Counted from the first letter of the stretch, positions 46,016-56,517 are shown. The stretch: DNA of 64,000 nucleotides from Cyclobacteriaceae bacterium (GCA_958296015.1 CATQIH010000040.1:1-64000); one strand, 5' to 3'. Made by a program: numbers and translations. The notes: a model not told the origin generated them from the sequence alone.

Positions 46016-46094
46016 GAAGTTCGGATAACGGAAACCGGAGACTGCCGCCGCGGAGTGGGAAACCGGAATTTTTACTTCGGTCTTCTGTCTCCAG
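46016..46094. repeat. Dispersed GGAAACCGG-type repeat after the oxygenase gene
   Basis: Contains AACGGAAACCGGAGAC and GGGAAACCGGAA, followed by CTTCGGTCTTCTGTCTCC in inverse sense; starts at the oxygenase stop. Confidence 0.6.
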
Positions 46095-46118
46095 TTTTAT
46101 TAGTTAATCCAATACACC

Positions 46119-47294
46119 TTGATCAGGCGCGTACGTTATTTTATTTTTCTAAAGGATGTGCTGTTATTGACAGTCAGTGCTTTTGGTGGGCCGCAGGCGC
46201 ACATAAGCATGATGCTGAAAATGATGGTAGAGAAGCGGCGCTATCTGACAGAAAAAGAGCTGATTGAGCTGTATGCGTTGTGCCAAATACTACCGGGGCC
46301 TTCTTCTACGCAGACTATTACGGCCATTGGGTTCAGAATAGGAGGACCCAAACTGGCGTTTCTTACGTTGCTGGTCTGGATGCTTCCGGCAGTGTCTATC
46401 ATGACAGCTCTGGCTATTACCATTTCCAACTTTCAGGAGCAGCAGATATCGCTGAACTTCACGCGTTTCATTCAGCCGATGGCCGTTGGATTTGTCGCCT
46501 ACTCCGGCTACCAGATTACCATGAAAGTTGTAAATACCAAAACAGGCGTAGCCATACTGGCCGTATCTGCGATACTTTCCTACCTGATACGATCTCCCTA
46601 TATCTTTCCGGCTATTTTGGTGGTTGCCGGTTTTATCACCTCCAGTAAGTACAAGGAACTCGATCCCCAGGAAAAGGAAAAAATCCACATAGAGTGGAGT
46701 AATTTCTTTTTATGGGTAGGAGTGTTTATAGGCTCTGCCATACTTGCTGGTATCACCCGGTACTTGCCCTTCCGGTTGTTTGAGAACTTTTATAGAAACG
46801 GGAGCCTGATTTTTGGAGGCGGGCAGGTACTCATTCCGCTGTTGTATACAGAGTTTGTGCGTTTCAAAGGGTATCTCACCTCTGAAGAGTTTCTAACAGG
46901 CTATGCCTTTGTACAGGCCGTGCCCGGACCGGTATTCTCCTTCAGTGCTTATGTGGGCTCACTTTCTATGCGGGAATATGGCATAGCAGGAGAGATTGCA
47001 GGAGCGATGATTGCTTCGTTGGGTGTATTTCTTCCTGGTACCTTTCTTATCTTCTTCGTGATCCGCTTTTGGGATGCACTCAAAAGATACCGGGTAATTA
47101 AAGCTTCGCTGGAAGGTGTGACTGCCGCAAGCTCGGGCATGGTGATCGCCGCTGCACTGCTGCTGTTTGAGCCTATTGACCCGAGTGCGCTGAATTTTGC
47201 CTTTGTTGTTGGAACGGCCTTGCTGTTGAGGTTTACCAACATTCCTGCACCGTTCATTATCCTGGGCGGATTGGGAGCAGGCTTTATTTTTTGA
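46119..47294 (+). CDS. chrA: Chromate transporter family protein
   Basis: 391-residue two-domain CHR transporter. Both halves carry the family pattern: AFGGPQAHISMM ... LPGPSSTQTITAIGFRIGG in the first and FGGGQVLIPLL ... QAVPGPVFSFSAYVG in the second. It exports chromate or moves a related anion. The only plausible start is TTG 46119 (IRRVRYFIFLKDVLLL), since an in-frame stop lies at 46101. Confidence 0.88.
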   Translation: MIRRVRYFIFLKDVLLLTVSAFGGPQAHISMMLKMMVEKRRYLTEKELIELYALCQILPGPSSTQTITAIGFRIGGPKLAFLTLLVWMLPAVSIMTALAITISNFQEQQISLNFTRFIQPMAVGFVAYSGYQITMKVVNTKTGVAILAVSAILSYLIRSPYIFPAILVVAGFITSSKYKELDPQEKEKIHIEWSNFFLWVGVFIGSAILAGITRYLPFRLFENFYRNGSLIFGGGQVLIPLLYTEFVRFKGYLTSEEFLTGYAFVQAVPGPVFSFSAYVGSLSMREYGIAGEIAGAMIASLGVFLPGTFLIFFVIRFWDALKRYRVIKASLEGVTAASSGMVIAAALLLFEPIDPSALNFAFVVGTALLLRFTNIPAPFIILGGLGAGFIF

Positions 47295-47308
47295 TATCAA
47301 TATACGGG

Positions 47309-48688
47309 TTACTTTCCTTCTGCCCGGATGACCACCAGTACGGTAAGCAGGATGATCTTAAGGTCTACGCTCAGAGAGACATGCTTCAGATAGAGAATAT
47401 CATAACGCAGTCTTTTCACCATTTCATCTATATTCTCTGCATACCCAAATTTGATTTGCCCGATAGAAGTAATACCGGGTTTTACTACTTGTAGGTATTT
47501 GTAATGTGGTGCGCGCTCTACGATCTGGTCGATGAAGAACTTCCTTTCAGGGCGTGGACCTACGATAGACATATCGCCGATCAGCACGTTATAAAACTGT
47601 GGCAACTCGTCGATACGGGTCCTGCGCATAATTTTGCCCCAGGGAGTAATACGCGGGTCACCTTTAGAAGCCAGCAACGGCACTCTGTCTTCTGCATCAG
47701 TATACATGCTCCGGAATTTATACATCTTGAAGGGAGAGCCTCCTTTGCCTACCCGTTCCTGGACATAAAATACAGTGCCTTTGGAAGTAAACAGTACCGT
47801 CAAAGCAGACAGCAGAAAAACTGGAAGGCCAATAGCCATAACAACCAACGAGAAAGCTACATCAAAGCTACGCTTAACAACAACCGCTCTTCTGTCTTCA
47901 ATAGGAGCAGAAGAGATGTTAAGTACCGGAATATTGTCGTACTTCTCTAGGGTTACACCTTTGGAGTAGAAGCTTCTGAAATCAGTCACAACCTTGGCCT
48001 TTCTGCCGTGGCGTTCGCTGAAATCAATGATGTTTTTTACGGAAGGATATTCAAGGTAAGGAACACAGCAGAAGACCTCATCCACCTCGTTTTTAATAAT
48101 GAAATCATATATCTGGTCCACATTGCCCTTCCTGGAACCGTTCATGCCCGGGTGATCCTGGTTTGTAAAAAAACCTAGGAACTTGTATCCATGTTCTTTA
48201 TGGCGCAGGAAAAAATCTTTCAGTTCTTCTGCCGCTTCACCATAGCCTGCCACTATTACTTTTCGGTTGTTGTAACCCCTGATTCTGTACTGACGCAGCA
48301 GATAAGTAAAAGCCCCTTTCCAGAAAGATAGGACAAAGAACAGGATCATGTACGCTACGAAAATATGTTCACGAGAATAATAATATACCCTGAAGGCCAT
48401 GAAAAAAGTAGCGATCAGCAACGCGTGCAGGATAATGGAAGTGAAATTTTTTCCTAAAATATGATAGATTGTGGAAGCACTGCGTGAAATGTTGTAAGGC
48501 TTTACAATTAGTATTGAAAGGAACCATGCAACGTTGGCAAAAAACAACAACCCAGAGTAAGGAGCATAGAACAAGCTAACAAGTTCATGAAACTTGAAGT
48601 AATACGAAGCCAGAAAAGACAGGTTTAATAACAGAAAATCTACGGCTAGGTGTATAAGCTTTATATTGCGAGAATATCTATGCTGCAT
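47309..48688 (-). CDS. WcaJ-type undecaprenyl-phosphate sugar phosphotransferase
   Basis: 459-residue polyprenol-phosphate hexose-1-phosphate transferase that starts exopolysaccharide repeat units on the lipid carrier. Four N-terminal helices (about 12-110), a central nucleotide-binding-like domain (KVIVAGYGEAAEEL), a fifth membrane segment (KRSFDVAFSLVVMAIGLPVFLLSALTVLF) and the catalytic domain with KMYKFRSM and DELPQFYNVLIGDMSIVGPRP. Followed upstream by two glycosyltransferase genes. Confidence 0.92.
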   Translation of the reverse strand: MQHRYSRNIKLIHLAVDFLLLNLSFLASYYFKFHELVSLFYAPYSGLLFFANVAWFLSILIVKPYNISRSASTIYHILGKNFTSIILHALLIATFFMAFRVYYYSREHIFVAYMILFFVLSFWKGAFTYLLRQYRIRGYNNRKVIVAGYGEAAEELKDFFLRHKEHGYKFLGFFTNQDHPGMNGSRKGNVDQIYDFIIKNEVDEVFCCVPYLEYPSVKNIIDFSERHGRKAKVVTDFRSFYSKGVTLEKYDNIPVLNISSAPIEDRRAVVVKRSFDVAFSLVVMAIGLPVFLLSALTVLFTSKGTVFYVQERVGKGGSPFKMYKFRSMYTDAEDRVPLLASKGDPRITPWGKIMRRTRIDELPQFYNVLIGDMSIVGPRPERKFFIDQIVERAPHYKYLQVVKPGITSIGQIKFGYAENIDEMVKRLRYDILYLKHVSLSVDLKIILLTVLVVIRAEGK

Positions 48689-49165
48689 TGTTGTAATTCT
48701 TATGAAGAAGCATTGGCTAATTTAGAATACGTAACTATATTTTTTTGAATTTTTACTATTTTGGATAACATTTAAACATGAACCATGCCAATCGCTGAGT
48801 CGTAATATCAACTGATTACTTAGACCTTGATTGGCCATGTAAAAATATTTTCACGTGCTTATTTTAATGTAAAGCCATGTGAGCAATATAAATAAAACCG
48901 AAAAATGTGATTTTAGTTATATTAAACTACACTTATAAAAAAATAGCTATAGCAAAAAGATTCATGGTATTTTGCTAGCTTGTTTTGTCTGCCGCTTCCA
49001 ATATCTACTAAAATAACTCCAAAGTTACATGATAGTTATTCTATATCCCAAGCGATAGTTGCAGTAATATCTAACTATCTGAAAAAGAATTGGTGTTCGG
49101 TTTTAATAAAAACATCAGAACAGCTAAATACGCATATATGATATGCAATGGGTTAAACTCTAACT
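48689..49165 (-). promoter_or_regulatory. wcaJ-type gene upstream region with distant promoter
   Basis: 477 bp without a gene. On the reverse strand TTG (49051-49049), 21-bp spacer, TAACTTTG (49027-49020) form a full-match promoter, about 330 bp before the start codon, predicting a long leader. I see no defined riboswitch in it. Confidence 0.5.
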
Positions 49166-50284
49166 TTAGCGTTGAAAATGGCTTTCTATAAAACATTGAA
49201 TTTCTTTTCTAAAACGAGCAACGCCAAACTTTTCAGCGTGTGCCTGGATTTGTACAGGGTCAAACTGATGAGCCATCTGTTCAAATTGTTGCACTGCCTG
49301 CATAATAGCATCTACACTTTGTTCCTGAAAAAAAATGCCTGTTTCTCCATCTACAACTGTTTCTAAGGAACCACCTCTGCCAAATGCGATCACCGGCGTG
49401 CCACAAGCCTGCGCTTCTACGGGCATAATCCCAAAATCTTCATCGGCGGCAAATACAAAAGCTTTGGCCCTTTGCATATGACTTTTTAGAACGTCAAAAG
49501 GTTGGAATCCTAAAAAAGAAATATTAGGTGACTGTGCAGCAAGTAATTCAACTTTCCGAAAGTCAGGGCCATCTCCGATGATCACCAGGTGCTTATCCGG
49601 TAACTTTACAAAAGCCTTTACAATCAGGTCTATCTTTTTGTAGGGAACAAAGCGGGAAGCTGTGAAATAAAAATCTTCTTTCTGTGTAAATAAGTTAAAG
49701 CTTTGTGTATCAACAGGGGGGTATATCACCGTAGCTTTGCGTTTGTATACTTTACCAATGCGCTGAGCGATATAGTTAGAATTGGCGATAAAATAATCGA
49801 TACGGTTCACCGTACTCAAATCCCATTGCCGGATATAATGGAGAAACAACCTGGCAAATAAGCCTTTGATGCCCCTATCTAGTCCGGATTCTTTCAGGTA
49901 TTGGTGATACAAATCCCACGCGTACCGGATAGGAGAGTGGCAGTAGCAAATATGTAGCTGGCTATTTTTTGTAATGACTCCTTTGGATACGGCATGGCTG
50001 TTGGAAATGACAATATCATACGCAGACACATCCAACTGCTCCACTGCAAAAGGCATGAGAGGTAGATAATTCCGGTAGTGTTTCTTTGCAAAAGGTAGCT
50101 TTTGAATAAAAGTGGTGGTTACCGATTTGTGGTGAATGTAGTATTTGAGGTCTTCGGGTAAGAAGGCTACTACAGCAAACAAATCAGCCTGGGGAAAAAC
50201 ATTGAGTATCTGTTCCAGCACCTTTTCTGAGCCGGAATGGTCTACAAACCATTCATGGACAATGGCTACTTTGGGTTGTGACAT
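49166..50284 (-). CDS. GT4-type glycosyltransferase
   Basis: 372-residue GT-B fold enzyme. N-terminal acceptor domain (VAIVHEWFVDHSGSEKVLEQIL), C-terminal nucleotide-sugar domain with FTASRFVPYKKIDLIVKAF, VIIGDGPD, and the E-x7-E region FGIMPVEAQACGTPVIAFGRGGSLE. Sugar and acceptor unknown; position suggests capsule or exopolysaccharide synthesis with the neighbouring phosphotransferase. Confidence 0.9.
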   Translation of the reverse strand: MSQPKVAIVHEWFVDHSGSEKVLEQILNVFPQADLFAVVAFLPEDLKYYIHHKSVTTTFIQKLPFAKKHYRNYLPLMPFAVEQLDVSAYDIVISNSHAVSKGVITKNSQLHICYCHSPIRYAWDLYHQYLKESGLDRGIKGLFARLFLHYIRQWDLSTVNRIDYFIANSNYIAQRIGKVYKRKATVIYPPVDTQSFNLFTQKEDFYFTASRFVPYKKIDLIVKAFVKLPDKHLVIIGDGPDFRKVELLAAQSPNISFLGFQPFDVLKSHMQRAKAFVFAADEDFGIMPVEAQACGTPVIAFGRGGSLETVVDGETGIFFQEQSVDAIMQAVQQFEQMAHQFDPVQIQAHAEKFGVARFRKEIQCFIESHFQR

Positions 50285-50345
50285 TGCTTATAATTCAATA
50301 ACTATCTGCTTGAAAACAGATCAAATATAGCATATTCTGATACTT

Positions 50346-51464
50346 TTACGGCTTTGGGATACCAGAATGTATGCCAACACGAATAACTTCAATATGAGCT
50401 GCAATAGATTTTTCCCAGGTGTAAGCAGCCGCTTTTTGCACGCCCCTGTCTGACAACGTCTGGCGTTGTTCATGGTTCAGGTTTATCATTTCTGTTATTT
50501 TTACAGCTAAGCTGGTAATGTCTAATGGGTCAATGTAATCTATATGTATGCCGCATACTTCGGGCATACTGGCTTTGTCAGCCACCAGTACCGGGCAGCC
50601 ACAAGCCATTGCCTCCAAAGGTGGAAGCCCAAAACCCTCGTAAAGTGAAGGAAAGACAAAAAGATCCGCTAAGTTATAGATAACTGGCAAATCTTCTGTA
50701 GCTACAAAGCCAGTAAAGATGATACGATCGGCCAGCGTCTTATTTTGATGAATATATTCAAAAAGCTCGGGTGCTCCTGTGATAAAACCCTCTTTTTTGC
50801 CTACAATCACCAAATAAAGATCAGGTATCTTGTCTCTGATCGCCGCAAAAGCTTTGACCAGACTGATCAGGTTTTTGTGTGGTTTGACATTGCCCACAAA
50901 CAAGGCAAACCGTGTGGGCAATTGGTATTGCTGCCTGACGGATTCCAGCTGATTGTTATCCTTCATAACACGGAATAGCTGATGGTTGATACCATTATGG
51001 ATTACCCGAATGCTGGAAGGCGAGGCATGTGTATGTTTGACAATTTCGGCCTTGGAAAACTCAGAGACCGTAACAACCTGATGGCTAATGGTTACAGCCC
51101 TGTTGAGCAGTAGTTTGGCATAAAGCTTTTGCTTTAGTGGAAGGGTATCAGAAAAAGCTAAATGGAAGACATCATGGATAGTCACCAACCGCTTTTTTGC
51201 CCTGATAGGCAACAGCGGTATATTGTAATGCGGCGACCAGAAGACATCACACGAAGGTATAAGTCTGGGTAGGTAAACCTGCTCGGCAATAGAATAAATA
51301 GGAATTGTAGAAGCAACGACATGACAATTGCTGATATCAATTTCATCAGGGTTGCCGATCAGGATCAGGTCAAAGTGCTGAGCAAAAGTAGGAAGCAGAT
51401 TTTGCAGATAGGTACCTATGCCCGATGAACGAATCATACGGGCATCTACGCAAACTTTCATCAT
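50346..51464 (-). CDS. GT4-type glycosyltransferase
   Basis: 372-residue GT-B enzyme, paralogous in fold to the preceding gene product but only distantly similar. Motifs: VCVDARMIRSSGIGTYL at the N-terminus, FVGNVKPHKNLISLVKAF, and FPSLYEGFGLPPLEAMACGCPV with the E-x7-E pair. It lies 15 bp after the nrdA stop on the same strand, possibly cotranscribed by read-through. ATG 51464 or 51461 may be used. Confidence 0.9.
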   Translation of the reverse strand: MMKVCVDARMIRSSGIGTYLQNLLPTFAQHFDLILIGNPDEIDISNCHVVASTIPIYSIAEQVYLPRLIPSCDVFWSPHYNIPLLPIRAKKRLVTIHDVFHLAFSDTLPLKQKLYAKLLLNRAVTISHQVVTVSEFSKAEIVKHTHASPSSIRVIHNGINHQLFRVMKDNNQLESVRQQYQLPTRFALFVGNVKPHKNLISLVKAFAAIRDKIPDLYLVIVGKKEGFITGAPELFEYIHQNKTLADRIIFTGFVATEDLPVIYNLADLFVFPSLYEGFGLPPLEAMACGCPVLVADKASMPEVCGIHIDYIDPLDITSLAVKITEMINLNHEQRQTLSDRGVQKAAAYTWEKSIAAHIEVIRVGIHSGIPKP

Positions 51465-51479
51465 ACCATAGTCAGGTCA

Positions 51480-53993
51480 TCAGCTTCCACAAGCCTCGCA
51501 TCCATCGGGATCGTCCAGAGAGCACTGCATATCGGACTGCTTCTGAGCCGTGTTTCCTGCATTTCCTCCCATCACTGCCGTTCCCGGAGTAGCGACTCCC
51601 GGAGTAGCGACTCCCGGAGTAGCGACTCCCGGAGTTACCGCTCCTGGAGTCGCTACATTTGCTACCATTTCTGGCTTCTGCTCGTCCTGCGACATAGCAC
51701 CTTTGTCCAGTGTAAACTTAATGGCATCGGTAGCGGCTTTGGTGCGCAGGTAATACATACCAGTCTTCAGACCTTTTCTCCAGGCATGGAAGTGCATAGA
51801 GGTAAGCTTACCGAAGTTGGGGTCCTGCATGTGAATATTTAGGCTCTGGCTCTGGCAGATATACACTCCCCGGTCAGCAGCCATATCGATGATGGTCTTC
51901 TGAGAAATTTCCCAGGTAGTTTTATACAGGTCTTTCAGATGTTGTGGTATACGCGAGATATTTTGGATGGAACCATTGGCCGCAATCAGTCGGTTTTTCA
52001 TGTCATCGTTCCACAAATTCATCTCTACCAGGTCTTTGAGTAGGTGCTTATTGACCACAATAAACTCGCCTGATAGTACACGGCGCGTATAAATGTTAGA
52101 AGTATAAGGTTCAAAACACTCATTATTGCCCAATATCTGAGAAGTAGAAGCGGTAGGCATCGGTGCCAGCAACAGCGAGTTGCGCAGGCCATGTGCTTTG
52201 ATCTTCTCTTTCAGCGCACTCCAGTCCCATCGCCCACTGTCCGGTGTTACGTCCCACATATCAAACTGTAGAATGCCTTCTGAGGCTGGCGATCCTTTGA
52301 AAGTTTCATAAGTACCCAGCTCTTTGGCAAGCTCCATAGAAGCTTCCAGCGCGGCGTAATAGATGGTCTCAAAAATATCGCGGTTCAGTCCTTGTGCCTC
52401 TTCTGATTCAAAGGGCATACGTAGCACGATGAAAGCATCTGCCAGTCCCTGAATACCAATACCAATCGGGCGGTGCCTCATGTTGGACTTTCTGGCTTCC
52501 GGCACTGGGTAATAGTTAACATCGATCACTTTGTTCAGGTTGCGGGTTACAATCTTGGTGACTTCGTACAGCTTTTGATGATCAAAACGCAAACCTTCGT
52601 TTCTGGATTCTCCGGACTTGCCTTCTGAGATAAACTTAGGCAGTGCAATAGAGGCTAGATTGCAAACTGCTACCTCATCCGGAGAAGTATACTCCATAAT
52701 TTCGGTGCAAAGATTACTGGACCGGATGGTGCCTAGGTTTTTCTGGTTGGATTTTTTGTTAGCAGCATCTTTATACAACATATAAGGTGTACCGGTTTCT
52801 ACCTGTGCTTCCATGATCTCAAACCATAACTCCTGAGCTTTGATCACCTTGCGGGCCTTGCCTTCGCGCTCATATTTTTCATACAGCCGCTCAAACTCAT
52901 CTCCGTAAGTATCATACAAACCAGGTGCTTCGTCTGGGCTGAACAGCGACCATTCTTCGTTGCTTTCCACTCGTTTCATAAACAGATCGGGTACCCAAAG
53001 GGCGTAGAACAGGTCACGGGCGCGAAGTTCTTCTTTGCCGTGGTTTTTGCGAAGTTGCAGAAAATCAAAAACGTCAGCATGCCAAGGTTCCAGATAAATC
53101 GCAAAGCTTCCCTTACGCTTACCCCCCCCCTGATCAACGTAGCGGGCGGTCATATCGAAGTTGCGGAGCATGGGTACGATACCGTTAGACATACCATTGG
53201 TACCGCGAATATAAGCACCGGTAGCCCGCACGTGGTGGATGCTCAGGCCAATACCTCCTGCCGACTGTGAAATCTGTGCGCATTGCTTGAGTGTGTCATA
53301 GATGCCGTCGATGGAGTCGTCCTTTACTGTGAGAAGAAAACAACTGCTCATTTGCGGCTTGGGTGTACCGGCGTTGAACAGCGTTGGGGTAGCATGGGTA
53401 AACCACTTTTCCGACAGCAGGTTGTAGGTTTCTATCACCGCATCAATATCTTCCATATGGATACCCACGGCCACACGCATGAGCATGTGCTGCGGGCGTT
53501 CCACCACCTTGCCGTCCAGTTTCATCAGGTAAGAACGCTCCAGCGTCTTGAACCCAAAATAGTCATAGGTATAATCGCGGCTGTAGATGATGGAAGAATC
53601 CAGCAGTGCTGCATGTTTTTTGATCACGCCGTACGCCTGCTTAGAGACAAGCGGGGCATTCTCACCGGTTTTGGGATTCACATACATGTATAGTCTTTTC
53701 ATGGTATTGGAGAAAGACTTGCTGGTGACCTTGTGTAGGTTAGAGATTGCAATTCTGGCAGCCAGCACCGCATAGTCAGGATGTTTGACAGTGAGCGTAG
53801 CAGCAGTTTCGGCAGCCAGGTTGTCCAGCTCTACCGTAGTCACACCGTCGTATATACCGTTGATGACCTTTTTAGCAACTTCTACCGAACTGATATAGGT
53901 GGTATTCAGTCCGTAGCAAAGTTTTTCAATACGTGCGGTGATCTTGTCAAATTTTACCGACTCATGTCTTCCGTCTCTTTTGATGACTAGCAT
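51480..53993 (-). CDS. nrdA: Ribonucleoside-diphosphate reductase alpha subunit
   Basis: 837-residue class I large subunit reducing NDPs to dNDPs. N-terminal ATP-cone ([20 protein letters not shown]), barrel with substrate-site Cys in SSCFLL, the NLCTEI catalytic loop, [12 protein letters not shown], and the C-terminal redox tail ending CEACGS that re-reduces the active site. Just before the tail lies an in-frame VATPG pentapeptide array. nrdB is 50 bp upstream, so the pair is one operon. Confidence 0.96.
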   Translation of the reverse strand: MLVIKRDGRHESVKFDKITARIEKLCYGLNTTYISSVEVAKKVINGIYDGVTTVELDNLAAETAATLTVKHPDYAVLAARIAISNLHKVTSKSFSNTMKRLYMYVNPKTGENAPLVSKQAYGVIKKHAALLDSSIIYSRDYTYDYFGFKTLERSYLMKLDGKVVERPQHMLMRVAVGIHMEDIDAVIETYNLLSEKWFTHATPTLFNAGTPKPQMSSCFLLTVKDDSIDGIYDTLKQCAQISQSAGGIGLSIHHVRATGAYIRGTNGMSNGIVPMLRNFDMTARYVDQGGGKRKGSFAIYLEPWHADVFDFLQLRKNHGKEELRARDLFYALWVPDLFMKRVESNEEWSLFSPDEAPGLYDTYGDEFERLYEKYEREGKARKVIKAQELWFEIMEAQVETGTPYMLYKDAANKKSNQKNLGTIRSSNLCTEIMEYTSPDEVAVCNLASIALPKFISEGKSGESRNEGLRFDHQKLYEVTKIVTRNLNKVIDVNYYPVPEARKSNMRHRPIGIGIQGLADAFIVLRMPFESEEAQGLNRDIFETIYYAALEASMELAKELGTYETFKGSPASEGILQFDMWDVTPDSGRWDWSALKEKIKAHGLRNSLLLAPMPTASTSQILGNNECFEPYTSNIYTRRVLSGEFIVVNKHLLKDLVEMNLWNDDMKNRLIAANGSIQNISRIPQHLKDLYKTTWEISQKTIIDMAADRGVYICQSQSLNIHMQDPNFGKLTSMHFHAWRKGLKTGMYYLRTKAATDAIKFTLDKGAMSQDEQKPEMVANVATPGAVTPGVATPGVATPGVATPGTAVMGGNAGNTAQKQSDMQCSLDDPDGCEACGS
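51585..51659 (-). repeat. 15-bp in-frame tandem repeat in the nrdA tail
   Basis: Three exact units of CGGAGTAGCGACTCC and two diverged ones, encoding V-A-T-P-G on the reverse strand. Each exact unit contains the dyad GGAGT-agcg-ACTCC. The array lengthens the flexible linker before the redox-active C-terminus. Confidence 0.9.
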
Positions 53994-54043
53994 AGGCAGG
54001 AATGATGTTTGGGTTAGCTATAGAATATGTAGAAATATAGTGT

Positions 54044-55045
54044 TTAAAAATCTTCGTCTAAAGAAAAGCTGCGGGTGTTTTTCTCCTCACCGTTGCCACT
54101 GTTTTTCACACCGGCTTTCTGGTATTCGCCCACACGCTTCTCGAAGAAGTTGGTTTTGCCTTGCAAAGAGATCATCTCCATGAAATCAAACGGATTTTTG
54201 GCGTGGTATACTTTGCTACAGTGCAGTTCTGCCAGCAGGCGGTCGGCCACAAACTCGATGTACTGGCACATCAGCTCGGCATTCATACCAATCAGGCTGA
54301 CGGGCAGTGCATCTGTTACAAAACCCTTTTCTATTTCTACAGCATCCATGATCAGTGCTTTCACTGTCTCTTCCGGCAGCTTATTGATCATGTGATCGTT
54401 GTACAACATACAGGCAAAATCGCAGTGCATACCTTCATCACGGGAGATCAACTCATTGGAAAAGCTTAGTCCGGGCATCAGTCCCCGTTTTTTCAGCCAG
54501 AAGATAGAGCAGAAGCTTCCGGAGAAGAAAATACCTTCTACGGCTGCAAAAGCAATCAGACGCTCGGCAAAAGAACCTTTCTCAATCCAGCGTAGTGCCC
54601 ATTGTGCTTTCTGCTTCACACAGTCCATGGTCTCAATAGCATTGAACAGATGGTCTTTTTCCTGGCTGTCCTTCACATAGGTATCAATGAGCAGAGAGTA
54701 GGTTTCGGAGTGGATGTTTTCCATGGTGATCTGAAAGCCATAGAAAAACTTAGCTTCTGTGTATTGCACTTCCCTGACGAAGTTTTCCGCCAGGTTTTCA
54801 TTCACGATGCCATCGCTGGCAGCAAAGAAAGCCAATACATGCGAAATGAAGTGGCGTTCGCCATCATTGAGGTTCTCCCAATCTTTGAGGTCCTGCCCCA
54901 GGTCAATCTCCTCGGCAGTCCAGAAGCTGGCTTCCGATTTTTTGTACCACTGCCATATATCAGGGTGCTCGATGGGAAACAATACAAAGCGATTATTGTT
55001 TTCTTGTAAAAGAGGCTCTTGCAACTCCAGTGTTCTCTGATCCAT
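54044..55045 (-). CDS. nrdB: Ribonucleoside-diphosphate reductase beta subunit
   Basis: 333-residue R2 subunit with a diiron site. Ligand segments: [21 protein letters not shown] (Glu, His and the Tyr four residues on, in the radical position), AVEGIFFS, and [16 protein letters not shown]. The Tyr supports a class Ia tyrosyl radical. The C-terminal tail (SFSLDEDF) is the peptide that docks the large subunit. Operon with nrdA. Confidence 0.96.
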   Translation of the reverse strand: MDQRTLELQEPLLQENNNRFVLFPIEHPDIWQWYKKSEASFWTAEEIDLGQDLKDWENLNDGERHFISHVLAFFAASDGIVNENLAENFVREVQYTEAKFFYGFQITMENIHSETYSLLIDTYVKDSQEKDHLFNAIETMDCVKQKAQWALRWIEKGSFAERLIAFAAVEGIFFSGSFCSIFWLKKRGLMPGLSFSNELISRDEGMHCDFACMLYNDHMINKLPEETVKALIMDAVEIEKGFVTDALPVSLIGMNAELMCQYIEFVADRLLAELHCSKVYHAKNPFDFMEMISLQGKTNFFEKRVGEYQKAGVKNSGNGEEKNTRSFSLDEDF

Positions 55046-55526
55046 ATCTACCGGTATTTGAATGTTGGCTATGTGATTATAGCGTTAAGTCTTCCTTGTC
55101 AAAATTGTTTCGAAAAGCAAAGATTTTTTACGGTTTGTAGCATAGTTTATCAAACCTTTCCTCTCCGGCAACTCATACAAATATGCCTATTTAAGCTAAA
55201 AAGAAAAAGTGTTTCTTCTCATTTCAGGTATGCAAATTTGTTAGTGCAGTCAACCGTTGATTGAGGCACCTAGATACAAACATTTGATATGTAAGAAGTT
55301 ATAGAAAGTGGTAACGGATGTTTGGTAGCTGCAAAAATTTAAATCCATATTATAGACGACAAATCGTGTGCTTTGAAATGTTGATATTCCTCATAAATTT
55401 TGTAGCATGTAAGAACAAGCAGCTATATCGTTATTTATCTATCAATAATTATGCTTACGTGCTTGTATGAAGCCGTATTATATACTACATTTGCGACCTT
55501 ATTTTAGACGGTAACTATATAGTAAC
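55046..55526 (+). promoter_or_regulatory. nrdB-rplU divergent region with rplU promoter
   Basis: 481 bp without a gene. TTG (55463-55465), 20-bp spacer, TACATTTG (55486-55493) form a strong promoter for rplU with a leader of about 27 nt. I found no equally good reverse-strand promoter for nrdB and no obvious NrdR box. Confidence 0.6.
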
Positions 55527-56159
55527 ATGTACGCAATTGTTGACATAGCCGGAAAGCAGTTCAAAGTAACAAAAGACCAGTTCGTGTATGCCCCCTCGTT
55601 GGCAGGCGAAGAAGGCGCTTCCGTAGAGTTCGACCGTGTGCTGCTTTTTGGCGGCGACAACGGAGTCGAAGTAGGTGCTCCCTTAGTATCAGGAGTTACC
55701 ATTGCCGGTAAAATTCTGGAACATGGCCGTGGGGATAAAGTAATCATCTTTAAAAAGAAAAGAAGAAAAGGTTACAAGAAAACCCAAGGACATCGCCAGA
55801 ACTATACCAAGGTATTGATTGAAGATATTCTGAAAGATGGTCAGAAGACAGCCAGCAAAAAAGCTGAAGCTGCTCCCAAAAAAGAAGAAAAAACTGCTGA
55901 AAAGCCCGAATCCACAGTGGCTGCCTCCACAGCGGCTGCCTCCACAGTGCCTACAAAAGAGCAGGATAATCTGACGCTGATCAGCGGTGTAGGACCTGCT
56001 TATGAGGAAGCTTTGCACAAAAATGGCGTTACAACATTCAAACAGATCGCGGAGCTATCCGGTGAGGATATGGATCGTCTGGATGAAGCCATTGATGGTG
56101 TAACCCGTCAGATGATTGAGGAAGATTGGGTTCCGCAGGCAAAAGAATTATTGAAATAA
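55527..56159 (+). CDS. rplU: Ribosomal protein bL21 with C-terminal helix-hairpin-helix extension
   Basis: 210 residues, about twice the usual L21. Residues 1-105 are L21 (MYAIVDIAGKQFKV ... FKKKRRKGYKKTQGHRQNYT). Then a Lys/Glu/Ala linker (about 108-150) and a helix-hairpin-helix domain (LTLISGVGPAYEEALHKNGVTTFKQIAELSGEDMDRL). The extension occurs in related Bacteroidota; its role is unknown but such motifs bind nucleic acid. Followed 31 bp later by rpmA. Confidence 0.95.
   Translation: MYAIVDIAGKQFKVTKDQFVYAPSLAGEEGASVEFDRVLLFGGDNGVEVGAPLVSGVTIAGKILEHGRGDKVIIFKKKRRKGYKKTQGHRQNYTKVLIEDILKDGQKTASKKAEAAPKKEEKTAEKPESTVAASTAAASTVPTKEQDNLTLISGVGPAYEEALHKNGVTTFKQIAELSGEDMDRLDEAIDGVTRQMIEEDWVPQAKELLK
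55911..55955 (+). repeat. 15-bp in-frame repeat in the L21 linker
   Basis: Three units of TCCACAGyGGCTGCC, the last diverged, encoding STVAA-type pentapeptides. The first unit contains the dyad CCAC-a-GTGG. Confidence 0.7.
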
Positions 56160-56190
56160 GATAACACATTCACTTTAAACGCAATTTACG

Positions 56191-56451
56191 ATGGCACACA
56201 AAAAAGGAGCCGGTAGTACCAAGAACGGTAGAGATTCGGAAAGTAAACGTTTAGGCGTAAAGATATTTGGCGGACAAGCTGTGATCGCCGGTAATATTAT
56301 TGTCAGGCAAAGAGGTACTAAACACCATCCCGGCAACAATGTAGGGCTTGGCAGAGACCATACCCTGTTTGCGCTTACTGATGGTAAAGTAGTATTTAAG
56401 AAAGGCCGCCAGAGTCGCTCTTACGTACACGTAGAGCCTGCACAGGCGTAA
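56191..56451 (+). CDS. rpmA: Ribosomal protein bL27
   Basis: 86-residue L27, complete: [23 protein letters not shown] at the N-terminus reaching the peptidyl transferase centre, then [24 protein letters not shown]. No N-terminal cleavable extension of the Firmicutes type. Confidence 0.98.
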   Translation: MAHKKGAGSTKNGRDSESKRLGVKIFGGQAVIAGNIIVRQRGTKHHPGNNVGLGRDHTLFALTDGKVVFKKGRQSRSYVHVEPAQA

Positions 56452-56479
56452 TTCTCAAGCTAAATAAGCTAAAACATTT

Positions 56480-56517
56480 AAGGCCAGCGTCGCTTCAGCA
56501 ACCCTGGCCTTTTTTTG
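56480..56517 (+). terminator. Rho-independent terminator of rplU-rpmA
   Basis: AAGGCCAG / CTGGCCTT stem with a 16-nt loop and a run of eight T, about 30 bp past rpmA. Confidence 0.85.

Noticed and set aside
46119-47294. TTG start of the chromate transporter considered a sign of 5' truncation
   Set aside because: The N-terminus from this TTG already matches the family start, and the protein is full length.
51585-51659. VATPG array considered as a collagen-like or carbohydrate-attachment domain
   Set aside because: It is a recent DNA-level expansion with identical codons inside an otherwise standard nrdA; no domain is implied.
55046-55500. nrdB upstream region considered to hold an NrdR operator or B12 riboswitch
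   Set aside because: No paired NrdR-box-like palindromes or B12-box sequence could be recognised by eye.
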